Source: Planctomycetia bacterium (GTDB lineage Bacteria > Planctomycetota > Planctomycetia > Gemmatales > Gemmataceae). Taken from it: DNA of 42,804 nt. The position numbers were made by a program, and so were the translations under genes. Shown one piece after another: positions 24,740 to 33,563 of this stretch (within the stretch, counting starts at the first letter, position 1; every line of letters begins with the position of its first letter). The DNA lies in the NCBI GenBank assembly GCA_005786805.1, contig SYCV01000215.1, positions 1-42,804 on the forward strand. The letters run 5' to 3'. The notes beneath the pieces were generated by a model. That model ran no database searches, was not told the DNA's origin, and was given only the letters and a program-made list of their open reading frames with translations.

Positions 24740-25752
24740 TTTGCTTCCTTGGGGTTTTGTAATTGTCCTGAAATATTAAGGCGCCAATAATTCAAGGTTT
24801 CTGTTAAAGTTTCATGAATTGAATAGGCTGGTTTCCATTCAAAAGATGATTTCAATTTTTGAATACCGACAATCAATTGTTGATCATTGTTTTTTGAGTT
24901 CCCTTTCGATTCTTCCTCGAATTCTAATTTTGGGAACTTTGAAATAGATATGAGGGTTTTTAAAGCATCAGAAATCCTAGTGTTTTTTCCCGAGCCAATA
25001 TTATAGGCTTCTCCGGGTTTTCCATGTTCCATTAGTTTTTGATAAGCCCGGACGGTGTCTCTCACATCCGTAAGGTCTCGGAAAGCTGAAAGTGGACCAG
25101 TTTTGATAATGGGTGGTTTGCCAAGAAGTTCAATCTCAGCGATCTGTTTTGAAAAACTGGCAATTGCAAAATCTGTGGATTGCCGGGGACCAATATGATT
25201 AAAAGGACGGGCCCTGATGATTTCAATTCCATCAGTTTTCCAAACTTGATAGCTGAGAAGATCCGCTGCGGCCTTGCTGGATGCATACGGACTTTCAGGC
25301 ATTAATTCGGATGTTTCAGTTTTGATTTCCAAGTCATACCGGGCGGAACCATACACCAGGCCAGAACCAGCAAACAGAACCCTGGGAGAACAGCCTGACT
25401 TTTTTATGGCTTCATAAAGAGTCTGCGTGGCGCCCAAATTGCCCTGCCATGTATTGCCGGGATTCACAAAAGACTTATTAGTTTGGGCAAATCCTGCTAG
25501 GTGATAAACATGCGTGGGATTGATTTTTTTTAAAATTGTTGAAAGGTGTTCGGGGTCCTGAAGGGTGCAGGTGTGGAGGGGAATTTTCTTGAGTTTCTCG
25601 GTAATGTCATAAGGCCATTTTCCAGACCTGCTGACGCCATGAATCTCGTTGTCGGATCCGTGCAGAAGCTCGGCCAGGTATGAACCGGCAAACCCTGTGA
25701 TTCCTGTGATCAGAATCCTTCCGGGATAGTTCTTTTGGTTAGCGGTGCCCAT
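24736..25752 (-). CDS. NAD(P)-dependent sugar-nucleotide epimerase/dehydratase (extended SDR), Rmd/Gmd-like
   Basis: The 338-residue protein has the extended-SDR nucleotide site [25 protein letters not shown], the catalytic FAGSGLVYG serine region and [11 protein letters not shown] with the YxxxK pair (Tyr and Lys separated by three residues). Sequence feel is closest to GDP-4-keto-6-deoxymannose reductase or GDP-mannose dehydratase, but the exact substrate is not certain. The frame continues 26 codons upstream to 25830, but [17 protein letters not shown] at 25752 is the natural SDR beginning. It overlaps the rfbB stop by 14 bases and ugd by 4 bases. Confidence 0.85.
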   Translation of the reverse strand: MGTANQKNYPGRILITGITGFAGSYLAELLHGSDNEIHGVSRSGKWPYDITEKLKKIPLHTCTLQDPEHLSTILKKINPTHVYHLAGFAQTNKSFVNPGNTWQGNLGATQTLYEAIKKSGCSPRVLFAGSGLVYGSARYDLEIKTETSELMPESPYASSKAAADLLSYQVWKTDGIEIIRARPFNHIGPRQSTDFAIASFSKQIAEIELLGKPPIIKTGPLSAFRDLTDVRDTVRAYQKLMEHGKPGEAYNIGSGKNTRISDALKTLISISKFPKLEFEEESKGNSKNNDQQLIVGIQKLKSSFEWKPAYSIHETLTETLNYWRLNISGQLQNPKEAK

Positions 25753-26749
25753 ATTGCTTTTGATAATATGAAAGATAATCACCTGTTCGAATGGAATTAA
25801 CCCAGTCAGAGTTTGCAAGGTACCATTCAACAGTTTTCTTCAGGCCTTCCTCAAATACAACGGTGGGTTTCCAGCCAAGTTCCCTTTCAGCCTTGGAGCA
25901 ATCGATGGCGTAGCGCTTGTCATGTCCTGGCCTGTCTTGGACATATCGTATTAGGGAGTGAGGCTTTTTGAGATTGTCGAGAAGCGCATGAGTAAGTTCG
26001 AGATTTGTGCGTTCACTTTTTCCGCCAAGGTTGTAAACTTCTCCAACTTTGCCTTTCCGCCATACTGCGTGTATGCCAGCACAATGATCATTGACATGAA
26101 TCCAGTCTCGGACATTCAAACCATCCCCATAGACTGGAACCTGTTCATTTCGCTGCAGATTACTGATGAAAAGTGGGATGAGTTTTTCAGGGAATTGATA
26201 CGGTCCGTAGTTGTTGGAGCATCGTGTTGTCATTGCTGGAAAACCAAAAGTGTGCACATAACTTCGCACAATGAGGTCGGAAGAAGCCTTGCTGGCGGAG
26301 TAAGGACTATTGGGAGCAAGAGGTGTATCTTCTGTGAAATACCCCGTATCACCCAAGCTTCCATATACCTCATCCGTTGAAACATGGACAAATCTGGTGA
26401 TTTTGTGTGCCCTTGCCGAATCCAATAAAACCTGGGTTCCAACAATGTTACTTCGAATGAATGGTCCGGAATCTAAAATACTTCGGTCCACATGACTTTC
26501 GGCAGCAAAATGAATGACCGAGGTTACTCCATCCTTTAATACGGAATCCACATCCTGCTTATTAGCGATGTCACCTTTGAAAAATTTTAGTCGAGGGTTA
26601 TTTTCCAGGTCCTTTAAGTTTGCCAAATTACCCGCGTAAGTAAGGAGATCAAAGTTAACAACTTGAATATTGGGTTCCTTTTCCAGAACCATACGAATGA
26701 AATTACTGCCTATAAATCCGCAACCTCCGGTGACTACTAACTTTTCCAT
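25739..26749 (-). CDS. rfbB: dTDP-glucose 4,6-dehydratase
   Basis: Converts dTDP-glucose to dTDP-4-keto-6-deoxyglucose, the entry step to rhamnose and other deoxysugars. The 336-residue protein has VTGGCGFIGSNFIRMVL, FAAESHVDRSI, VSTDEVYGSLG with the catalytic Asp-Glu, SPYSASKASSDL with YxxxK, and RCSNNYGPYQFPEKLIPLFI, all hallmark RfbB/RmlB segments. ATG 26749 has AAAGGA 7 bases upstream; the frame extends eight codons further to 26773 without a better site. It is the first gene of a probable rfbB-SDR-ugd-kinase-regulator transcription unit. The other rml genes are not nearby. Confidence 0.95.
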   Translation of the reverse strand: MEKLVVTGGCGFIGSNFIRMVLEKEPNIQVVNFDLLTYAGNLANLKDLENNPRLKFFKGDIANKQDVDSVLKDGVTSVIHFAAESHVDRSILDSGPFIRSNIVGTQVLLDSARAHKITRFVHVSTDEVYGSLGDTGYFTEDTPLAPNSPYSASKASSDLIVRSYVHTFGFPAMTTRCSNNYGPYQFPEKLIPLFISNLQRNEQVPVYGDGLNVRDWIHVNDHCAGIHAVWRKGKVGEVYNLGGKSERTNLELTHALLDNLKKPHSLIRYVQDRPGHDKRYAIDCSKAERELGWKPTVVFEEGLKKTVEWYLANSDWVNSIRTGDYLSYYQKQYGHR

Positions 26750-26859
26750 GAATAATCCTTTAATGAATGGCAAAGATAATAGATTAGAAGTAACTTTTTT
26801 TTAGGGTTTTTGGGAAGAGCATTTTTCTGATTCATTTTGAAAAGAAAAGTTTAAAAACC

Positions 26860-26891
26860 AGGATTATGTCCTTTTGGCTTGACATAATCCT
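26860..26891. promoter_or_regulatory. Perfect 11-bp inverted repeat over the -35 of the HU gene, operator candidate
   Basis: AGGATTATGTC (26860-26870), 10-base spacer, GACATAATCCT (26881-26891). The half-sites match without error and their centres are 21 bp apart, two helical turns, as expected for a dimeric DNA-binding protein. The right half-site overlaps the -35 TTGACA. No T tract follows on the plus strand, so a terminator is less likely. Confidence 0.6.
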
Positions 26892-26907
26892 CATGTGGAT
26901 TTAACTT
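26879..26907 (+). promoter_or_regulatory. Candidate promoter of the HU/IHF-like gene
   Basis: TTGACA (26879-26884) is a perfect -35; TAACTT (26902-26907) lies at 17-base spacing but matches only three of six -10 bases. Transcription would start near 26914, about 53 bases before the GTG start. Confidence 0.45.
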
Positions 26908-26966
26908 TAAGTCACTTGGCGGCGGAGAACATATTATCCCTTCCGTACAAATCAGGAGTGGTAACC

Positions 26967-27323
26967 GTGACTAAAAAAGAAATCGTTAAGCAGATTTCTG
27001 ACAAAATCGGTTTGACACAATTAAAAACCAAAGAAATTGTGCAACAGACATTTGATGCCATTGTTGACACTCTCTTGGAGATTGGGCGTATAGAATTGCG
27101 TAATTTTGGAGTTTTTGAAGTTAAACAGCGTAAAGCAAGAAAAGCTAGAAACCCAAGAACTGGCCAGCGGGTTGATGTTCCCCCCAAATATGTTGTTACT
27201 TTTAAGCCTGGTAAAGAAATGGAAGAAAGAGTTAAAAAACTCTCAGCTTTGCCTGTCGATATCGGGGGCGAAGGCGTGATTTTAGGTAACACTGATGATG
27301 GTGAAAAACCACAATCATCTTGA
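26967..27323 (+). CDS. HU/IHF-family DNA-binding protein with a C-terminal extension
   Basis: Bends and compacts DNA as a dimer. With the GTG start at 26967 (GGAG 8 bases upstream) the protein is 118 residues. It has the HU N-terminal helices ([20 protein letters not shown]), the core [20 protein letters not shown], and the DNA-clasping arm [20 protein letters not shown] with the intercalating proline. After the normal end at about residue 92 there are about 25 extra residues, Gly- and Asp-rich. The frame continues 24 codons upstream without HU similarity. The promoter is overlapped by a perfect inverted repeat. Confidence 0.94.
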   Translation: MTKKEIVKQISDKIGLTQLKTKEIVQQTFDAIVDTLLEIGRIELRNFGVFEVKQRKARKARNPRTGQRVDVPPKYVVTFKPGKEMEERVKKLSALPVDIGGEGVILGNTDDGEKPQSS

Positions 27324-27325
27324 TT

Positions 27326-27380
27326 AATTTGTCTAGTTGCTTTTAATTAACAATTAGTCAACAAATTTTCACTTTTTAAG
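27326..27380 (+). terminator. Possible terminator of the HU/IHF-like gene
   Basis: AATTTGT (27326-27332) pairs with ACAAATT (27361-27367), and inside it CTAGTTG (27333-27339) pairs with CAATTAG (27351-27357) with one G-T pair and a 3-base bulge. T-rich sequence follows (TTCACTTTTT). The stem is A/T-rich and weak. Confidence 0.4.
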
Positions 27381-27565
27381 TTTTTTCAATTACCCTAGTT
27401 TGTTTTTTCGTTAAACCCATTATATTTAATTGTTTTCTTCTCAAGCTTAAATTCATTACATCCGATAATACCCTTAGGTTTGTTGAATTCCTGGTTTTTA
27501 TAGCCAAGATGACTTAAGCCTTAGATCTGATTTCTGGATCTTAGATGCTTTGAAAGGGTTTAATC

Positions 27566-27784
27566 ATGAGTCGTATATTTTTATTCTTGGTGATCGGGTT
27601 GGTGATCCTCTCTAACACAGGCTGCCTTATAAACGCATATTCTTCTGATCCCAGCATGCGAATAAAAGCGTTGGTTAACCAGTCTGAGGATTTAAGACAG
27701 ATAGAGCAGGAGTGGTCACGGATTTGGTTTACTGATCATCCTTCCCACCTGACCAATGAGCGTGTTGATGGTGGTTTGCAGTAA
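27566..27784 (+). CDS. Small exported protein, possible lipoprotein
   Basis: A 72-residue protein with a signal sequence (MSRIFLFLVIGLVILSNTGC). Cys20 sits in a lipobox-like NTGC, though the -3 residue is Asn instead of the usual Leu or Val, so lipidation is uncertain. The mature part is short and charged (DLRQIEQEWSRIWFTDHPSH, ending ERVDGGLQ). From memory, very similar small proteins recur across planctomycete genomes, without known function. AAAGGG lies 7 bases before the ATG. It is flanked by a 242-base A/T-rich spacer on the left and a strong terminator on the right. Confidence 0.75.
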   Translation: MSRIFLFLVIGLVILSNTGCLINAYSSDPSMRIKALVNQSEDLRQIEQEWSRIWFTDHPSHLTNERVDGGLQ

Positions 27785-27809
27785 CGGATAAAAATTTAAA
27801 ATATTAGAT

Positions 27810-27846
27810 CCCGCTTTCTAATTCTTGGAAAGCGGGTTGTTTTTTA
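27810..27846 (+). terminator. Terminator of the small exported protein gene
   Basis: CCCGCTTTC (27810-27818) and GAAAGCGGG (27828-27836) form a perfect 9-bp stem with a 9-base loop, followed by TTGTTTTTT. It overlaps the stop region of the convergent gene and may act in both directions. Confidence 0.88.
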
Positions 27847-30800
27847 TTGATGACCATTTTATTTCATCCCCAGTGAAGCGAAGATGAAATCCCTCCAATT
27901 TTTGGCCCTTTGGGAAATCAATCGTCAGATCATTTGATCCTTGGTTTAATTCCAAATCGAAAGAAAGGGATGTTTCTGAAAATCGAGCAGGTTGGGTGGT
28001 AGCAGGATGATTGTTCAATTTTAATTCAAATACATCTCGGCTTAGAATGTTGATTTGAAATTTGGTTTTCTTGTTCGAAAAAATCTGGCATTGGAACGAC
28101 ACTCCATCAGATGTGGAAAAACCGAGTTTTTGCAAATTAAAAAAACCATCAGGCTGTGCGGATATTAAAAAGCTTTTATTATCACCGGACTTGTTTGAAT
28201 CTATCTTGCCCACCATGCATGCCCCTGAAAAGTTTTGATTGATGCCATCGTGTTGTTTAAGAAAGGAAATCAAATCGCAAAGGTCGTTGTAACTAAAATA
28301 GCTGGAATAGGAATCAGGCATGATCGATGTCTTCACCGAAACCATCGACTCGATGTCCGTTATTTTGAAAGTTGAGATTTCGCCATCCTTGTCAGCAAGA
28401 ATGACACGGTCATTATCCGAAAATAACTTGTGCCCAGAATAAGATACTTTGTTTTTAGTTTTGATTTCATAAGTGTTTGAGTCTTTTGTCTCAATTGAAG
28501 GGCTAAGCAGCTGGCGGGCAATTTTTGATGCTTCCGCATCCTTTTTCAAATGTAAATCCGGTCCAATGGGAGTTCCATTACCATCAAACTGATGACATCT
28601 GATGCAGGATGTTTTTTTGATGTTTGAAAAAATACTTCGGCCTCTTGATGGACTGCCAATCTCTTTCACATGTTTTTCAAAAAGTTGCGTCAAAGGACTA
28701 TTTTTTTCGGTGAGTAGGGCTTTCCTTAGGACTAAGGAATTCAAATCTTTTCCTTCCGGAGATTTCAATCCATGAGTTTTAAGACTTTCTGATATCAATG
28801 GCAGTAAGGCTGGGTCGGATTTTCCAGATTCAAAGTAATCGTAAAGGACCTTTGCCCCGGTTGGTGTCCCACTCAATAATTGCAATGCCTCGCTTTTTAA
28901 TTTGTCATGGAATAACACAGAATCAAGAAGCCCTTGGATATGTTTTGCCGACTTATCCGGGTCTAGTGCAAACAAAGATTGCAAAGCGGCCTGTCGCACT
29001 CTCAAGCTTTCTTTTTGAGATCTTGAGCCGCTTAGAATGTTGGTAATGATTTGAAATGAATCCATGGCTTTTAAGGCTGTAACAGTTTCCAGAAGTGATA
29101 GTTTCTCATCATCCTGGATTTCCTGGCTGCCCAGTTTTTCTACTATTTTTCTGGTGAAAATTTTTAAACTGTTTCCCTTTATCAAGCCTATGGAAGTCAG
29201 CTTTAACCTAAGATCAACATCATCCATGCAGGCTTCGAGAAATTTTTCCAGCTTCTCAAACGACAAATCCGGGAAAGCACTTAATGATTCCAGCAAGGTT
29301 GTTTTTACCAATACATCCATTCCCTCCTGTTTCGAGCAAAAATTGGCCAGTTGGGATAGAATTGTTTCCGATATTGAAGTTTTATTCTTGATACTTTTTA
29401 CAAGATCGACGGCTTCTGGCAGGCCAATGTTTTGGTTTTCAAGCCAGGCAAGTGTGCCTTCCAAGGCGATGGTGGAACGCATCAGTCCGTGAATTTCCAA
29501 GATTTTCTTAATGTCTTTTTTTACTCCTGTGTCTCCCACCGCCAGTATCCGATCCATTCCGGTTTTTCCGGTGAATTCAAGGGCCCTTGCGAACACATCA
29601 AAAGTTCGAAAATCTGATCCCTCATAAAATAAAATTGAATTCACAAGGCTTTCCGCGGCCCCAGGCGCATTTGTTTTTCCCAAAGCCAAGATAATAGCAT
29701 TCCTTAATTCAGGAGAATCTGAACCCAGGTGTTTTAGTAAAACATTAAATGCGGATTCGCTTCCAGGTGTTGCAAAACGACCGATATATTGTGCCGCAAT
29801 CAATTGTAATTCCGGATCGCCTGTTTCAAGGATGTTTTCAAAGACTTGCTGGATGTCCTTGTTCCAAAATTGTGAAAGTGCCTCCAAGGCTCTTAATCTT
29901 GAAGTGGAGTCCTTGTCTTCATCCTTTATGAATTTCAATAAAGATGGAAGGGCATCATGCCCCTTGAGTATCAAGCCGTTTCTTCCTGATATTTTGGAAT
30001 AATCATCGTCTGAATCAAGCTTTGAGATAAGATTCTCAACACTATGTTCTTTTAGGGGTTCCAAATTAATTTCCCTCAGGGGGATGGCGGGTTCATCTGA
30101 GTCACCTTGCCAGCGGATTTTAAAAATACGACCACCTTTTCCAGACCCCTCAATCGCGTTTTTGTTTCCCTGGTCAACCACATAAATAGCCCCATCGGGT
30201 CCCTGGGTAATTTGTGAAGGGAAAAATGCTGGATCAGTTGATGTTATAAAGGGGAAATATTCACTGGAAAGAAATGTGCTTTTATCTTTAGCTGGAACCA
30301 ATCCAAGTATATCGCGGGACTCCTCATCGATGACCAGCAAAAGTCTTTTGTATTTTTCAGGTAATTTTACATCGGTATAGGCATGGGATGAAATTGGATG
30401 CACCTTGGGCAGGTTGATGACGGAGAACGGTGCATCGTCCCCTTCGTTGAGGATTTTATTTGAATCTGGTTCGAAAGAGAGAGACTGGTTTTTAATATGC
30501 CAGCCGAAATCAAAACCCTCGGTAATATGTAACAACCGCATACCAGCAGACTTTTTGCCGGAAGAGATTTGTTTGTCCGCAAAGAAACAGTTACCCTGCG
30601 CATCAAAAGAGATATTTCCTTCAGCCTGACGAATGCCGGTTGCATAAACTTCAAGTTTTTTCCCATCAGGTTTGCAGCGGGCGATTCCTCCGGTTCTGAT
30701 AATTTCAATCTTGGCCCCATCAGACCCTTCCAGAATGGAATTTCCGGGGGGGAAATGAAAATATAGCCATCCGTCCGGCCCGAAACAAAGACCTCCCAAT

Positions 30801-31369
30801 TGATATTCATAAAATCCAGCACAACCTTTAAGGATATTTTCAGCTTTGATATCAATTGAACCATCATCCTTGATTTTGAAGCGTGTAATGGTCCCAGATT
30901 CAGTAAGGTAAAGATAAGGTGGATGAACGACAAATGAAGAAGGGGAATTAGGTTCCAAGACAGTTTTGTCTTGTTTCCATGAACCGGATTTAACATCGAT
31001 GCGTAGGGTGATTATTTTGTCAGGGAACGGTTTTTTTAATGATACGCCTTGGTTGTCTTTTCCAAGTGGCCATTTGGATTCTTTCCACTCCCCGGTAAAA
31101 TTTGGGCTTCGTTGAAGAACAAATATTTTGCCATCATCAGAAAATGAAATTAATGAAGGGTTGACAACGACTGGATTCGAGGCGACAGTTTCTGCTCTGA
31201 ATCCTTCTAGGACCTGGATGCCTTTGAGGTTTGGGTCAAATTGCCCCTGATCAACCATGATTTTTTTTAATTTTTTGCCTGATTGGGCCATTGCAGGTGA
31301 ATCAATAATAATCAGGCCGGTCAATAAAAGTTGGAAAATCAACCATGTTTGAATCACGATTTTATTCAT
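27818..31369 (-). CDS. PVC-type membrane-bound dehydrogenase with HEAT-like repeats and one c-type heme site
   Basis: The 1183-residue protein has a signal peptide (MNKIVIQTWLIFQLLLTGLI, likely cut after MAQ near 30). A sugar/sorbosone dehydrogenase-like beta-propeller follows (about 30-450, with GPDGWLYFHFPPGN and QGPDGAIYVVDQGN), then a long stretch of HEAT-like helical repeats (about 470-870), then a cytochrome c domain with CIRCH (Cys922, Cys925, His926) and GTPIGPDLH, and a C-terminal beta domain (about 1040-1183). This architecture is characteristic of the PVC superphylum; the substrate is unknown, with polysaccharide-derived sugars often suggested. ATG 31369 is preferred over GTG 31411, which would place extra residues before the signal peptide. 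It is the last of five exported-protein genes. Confidence 0.9.
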   Translation of the reverse strand: MNKIVIQTWLIFQLLLTGLIIIDSPAMAQSGKKLKKIMVDQGQFDPNLKGIQVLEGFRAETVASNPVVVNPSLISFSDDGKIFVLQRSPNFTGEWKESKWPLGKDNQGVSLKKPFPDKIITLRIDVKSGSWKQDKTVLEPNSPSSFVVHPPYLYLTESGTITRFKIKDDGSIDIKAENILKGCAGFYEYQLGGLCFGPDGWLYFHFPPGNSILEGSDGAKIEIIRTGGIARCKPDGKKLEVYATGIRQAEGNISFDAQGNCFFADKQISSGKKSAGMRLLHITEGFDFGWHIKNQSLSFEPDSNKILNEGDDAPFSVINLPKVHPISSHAYTDVKLPEKYKRLLLVIDEESRDILGLVPAKDKSTFLSSEYFPFITSTDPAFFPSQITQGPDGAIYVVDQGNKNAIEGSGKGGRIFKIRWQGDSDEPAIPLREINLEPLKEHSVENLISKLDSDDDYSKISGRNGLILKGHDALPSLLKFIKDEDKDSTSRLRALEALSQFWNKDIQQVFENILETGDPELQLIAAQYIGRFATPGSESAFNVLLKHLGSDSPELRNAIILALGKTNAPGAAESLVNSILFYEGSDFRTFDVFARALEFTGKTGMDRILAVGDTGVKKDIKKILEIHGLMRSTIALEGTLAWLENQNIGLPEAVDLVKSIKNKTSISETILSQLANFCSKQEGMDVLVKTTLLESLSAFPDLSFEKLEKFLEACMDDVDLRLKLTSIGLIKGNSLKIFTRKIVEKLGSQEIQDDEKLSLLETVTALKAMDSFQIITNILSGSRSQKESLRVRQAALQSLFALDPDKSAKHIQGLLDSVLFHDKLKSEALQLLSGTPTGAKVLYDYFESGKSDPALLPLISESLKTHGLKSPEGKDLNSLVLRKALLTEKNSPLTQLFEKHVKEIGSPSRGRSIFSNIKKTSCIRCHQFDGNGTPIGPDLHLKKDAEASKIARQLLSPSIETKDSNTYEIKTKNKVSYSGHKLFSDNDRVILADKDGEISTFKITDIESMVSVKTSIMPDSYSSYFSYNDLCDLISFLKQHDGINQNFSGACMVGKIDSNKSGDNKSFLISAQPDGFFNLQKLGFSTSDGVSFQCQIFSNKKTKFQINILSRDVFELKLNNHPATTQPARFSETSLSFDLELNQGSNDLTIDFPKGQKLEGFHLRFTGDEIKWSSIKNNPLSKN

Positions 31370-31410
31370 GGGTTTCACATTTGTAAAAAGATAATTAATG
31401 TCATGAGTCA

Positions 31411-32223
31411 CTAGATGCCGCTTGCTGGAGTGACAACTATTGTTTTGGCTTTATCGTTCTCAAGAATCACGAATTTTGCCTTTTCACCCAGCTTGGACTT
31501 TTTAGCGGCATAAAAAAGATCTTCAACTGAGTCTGTCCAAATGTTGTTAAGGGAAAGAACTCTTTGGCCTTTTTTGATCCCAGCATTAGCGGCCGCGCTG
31601 CCCGGAACCACAGAAATCACATCCAAACCATCGGCAAGGTCTGTTGATGACTTACCCGCCTCGAAACCCCAAACACCGCTGGGGCAGATCGTCTCGCGTT
31701 CTTTCGAGTTTGAAGTAAGCCTTTCGATCATCGCCTTGATTGTATCCTGCGGTATGTAGGTGCTTGGAAAGAAAGCGATTGATGAGTCCTTGTAGTTGAT
31801 GGAGATCCTGTACCTGGAGTAAGTTGAAAATCCTATTATGCCATCAATAGGGCCAAAAAATTTTGACATGATTTTAATCGTGGGATGGTCCATGACGATC
31901 GCTGAATTACCGAGAGTTTTAAGGTTTCCCATCTCGATGGACTGGATGTTGGCTTGGCCGCCTGCCCCAAAAAGTGAAAATCCAACTGATGGTTTAACAA
32001 CCTTCGCCTCAGTGGCGATCTTACTGCTAATTATGGTGACTGGGGCTCCGGTATCGAAAATCAACCTGTATGGACCTTTCTCATTAACCTTCACAGATAC
32101 CACAATATGTCCAGATTTCAAAACCTCCAAGGGAACACTTATCGGTTTTTCAGCTTGGATTTTTCCGCAAAAGATCAAGCAGGTTAGGAATGTTTTTAAA
32201 ATCAGGGCAAGATGTGCTCTCAT
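31411..32223 (-). CDS. Exported retropepsin-like aspartic protease with PDZ domain (copy 2)
   Basis: The 270-residue product has a signal peptide (cut near Ala24, KIQA), a pepsin-like half domain with Asp57 in RLIFDTGAPVTIISS, a GFST-type turn at IDGIIGFSTYSR, and a C-terminal PDZ domain (about 195-265: ISVVPGSAAANAGIKKGQRV). One DTG motif per chain means activity would require a dimer, as in retroviral proteases. ATG 32223 has AGGA at 8-base spacing; ATG 32229 overlaps the upstream stop (ATGA) but has the purines only 2 bases away. It is a paralogue of the gene just upstream, from which it is separated by 2 bases. Confidence 0.86.
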   Translation of the reverse strand: MRAHLALILKTFLTCLIFCGKIQAEKPISVPLEVLKSGHIVVSVKVNEKGPYRLIFDTGAPVTIISSKIATEAKVVKPSVGFSLFGAGGQANIQSIEMGNLKTLGNSAIVMDHPTIKIMSKFFGPIDGIIGFSTYSRYRISINYKDSSIAFFPSTYIPQDTIKAMIERLTSNSKERETICPSGVWGFEAGKSSTDLADGLDVISVVPGSAAANAGIKKGQRVLSLNNIWTDSVEDLFYAAKKSKLGEKAKFVILENDKAKTIVVTPASGI

Positions 32224-32225
32224 GA

Positions 32226-33068
32226 TCATAATCCTTTGCCTGGTGAGAGTTCCAGAGTTAGGATTTGTCTTTTGCGGAGAATCTCGATTTTCACTTTTTT
32301 ACCCGCTGGGATCGATCTATAAACTTGTAATAGTTGCTCCAGGGAATTTGTCTGAACATCATTAAGCTTCAATATCAAGTCGCCGGGAAGAATTCCGGCA
32401 ATATTTCCCGGACTATCTTTGAGCGTTTCTAGAACCACCAACTCCCCGATGCCTGACTTGATTATGATTCCAAGAGACCCCCTAAGTTCAGGTGGTAAAT
32501 CCTGTTTTTTTCCTGTGAATGTCCCGATAGTTTTCATGAATGCACCCAACGCATCAAGGCTACCCGGGGTGCTTTTCCCAGAAACTCCCAAAGGAAACTT
32601 GGGGGTGAAATCAAGGGGCGTCCAAACCATGGTCTCGTTCGAGACATCAATTTCAATCTTATGCCTGGCTAGTAGGTCGTATCCGATCAAACCATGCAAC
32701 TCCATGCCACCAAGTGCCATTCCATTCATGCCAACTAGTTGAAACGGAGTTTCAAGTTTGACGCGATGCTTTTCTGAAATTAATCCCCCTTCAAGTGTAA
32801 ACTTGTCGAGGATGCACCAGCCATTTTCGTCGGCAGTGAGGCCTATGGTTTTTCCTGCTTCAAGTGTGAAAAAACATACAGGAGCCCCGGTGTCAACGAT
32901 GAAGTTGAAAGGTCCCTTGTTGTTGATTTTCGCCCTGACAACCAAATGGCTTGACTTGGTTACCCGAAAAGGAATCTCCACAGACCTGGCATTTTCAGAA
33001 GCCTTGCTACCCATGCATGTTGCAAATGCAAAAAATATCACAATCCACGCGTGGCGCATTAAGTTCAT
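32226..33068 (-). CDS. Exported retropepsin-like aspartic protease with PDZ domain (copy 1)
   Basis: The 280-residue protein has a signal peptide (MNLMRHAWIVIFFAFATCMG, cut near SKA), Asp59 in NFIVDTGAPVCFF, LHGLIGYDLL near 125-134, and a PDZ domain in the last 80 residues (LVVLETLKDSPGNIAGILPG). It shares the order and key segments (HLVVRAKINNKGPF versus HIVVSVKVNEKGPY) with the following gene, so the two arose by tandem duplication. ATG 33068 is chosen; the frame continues seven codons to a TTG. It follows the NIPSNAP gene by 21 bases. Targets are unknown; processing of envelope proteins is a reasonable guess. Confidence 0.86.
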   Translation of the reverse strand: MNLMRHAWIVIFFAFATCMGSKASENARSVEIPFRVTKSSHLVVRAKINNKGPFNFIVDTGAPVCFFTLEAGKTIGLTADENGWCILDKFTLEGGLISEKHRVKLETPFQLVGMNGMALGGMELHGLIGYDLLARHKIEIDVSNETMVWTPLDFTPKFPLGVSGKSTPGSLDALGAFMKTIGTFTGKKQDLPPELRGSLGIIIKSGIGELVVLETLKDSPGNIAGILPGDLILKLNDVQTNSLEQLLQVYRSIPAGKKVKIEILRKRQILTLELSPGKGL

Positions 33069-33089
33069 CGAAAGAGTGCTTTCTTCCAA

Positions 33090-33542
33090 TTACTTGATTG
33101 GGGAGTAGTCGGTTGGGTTAAGAAAGACAGATTCAACTTTTTTGACAAGTTTCCCATTTTTTTCAGATGCGTCCCTGGCGGTATTCCAAGCGGGGTCCGC
33201 CCTGAAAGCTTTCCATGAAGCGTCCGCGGCTTCCCTGCTTGGGTAAGCAAGAATGTAAACCATCATGTCTTCCGCCTTTGCCTTATCAGTGGGTTTCCAG
33301 AAACCAATGATGGTGATACCATGTTTTTCAAAAAGCTTGCATGTGTGGTCACGAAACCGGGCATGAAGGGCATCCATTTTTCCTGGTTCGGCGTAGTAGG
33401 TTCGCATTTCAAATACACGCTCAGATTTTGATGTGTTCACGGGTTTTGCCTCTTGTGCCATTGTGAGGGAGGACCCACACAGGGTTTCGATTGTTAAAGT
33501 TGCAAACAGTAAAAACGCAAGATTCTTGAAGTTGGTATTCAT
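33090..33542 (-). CDS. Exported NIPSNAP-family protein
   Basis: A 150-residue protein with a signal peptide (MNTNFKNLAFLLFATLTIET, cut near MAQ at 29) followed by one NIPSNAP domain, a dimeric ferredoxin-like alpha/beta barrel: VFEMRTYYAEPGKMDALHAR, ITIIGFWKP, MVYILAYPSREAADASWKAF. The biochemical role of the family is poorly known; exported versions are frequent in planctomycetes. It lies 21 bases after the PQQ-like propeller gene and 21 bases before the first aspartic protease gene, all on one strand. Confidence 0.9.
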   Translation of the reverse strand: MNTNFKNLAFLLFATLTIETLCGSSLTMAQEAKPVNTSKSERVFEMRTYYAEPGKMDALHARFRDHTCKLFEKHGITIIGFWKPTDKAKAEDMMVYILAYPSREAADASWKAFRADPAWNTARDASEKNGKLVKKVESVFLNPTDYSPIK

Positions 33543-33563
33543 GAGATTGGTCCTTTCGAAAAA

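Noticed and set aside
27520-27546. CTTAGAT direct repeat 20 bases apart upstream of the small exported protein
   Set aside because: Short, A/T-rich and not placed against a recognisable promoter; likely chance.
30367-30996. Minus-strand frame of 209 residues within the PVC-type dehydrogenase gene
   Set aside because: Lies in another frame of a gene with clear domain content; composition is that of a shadow.
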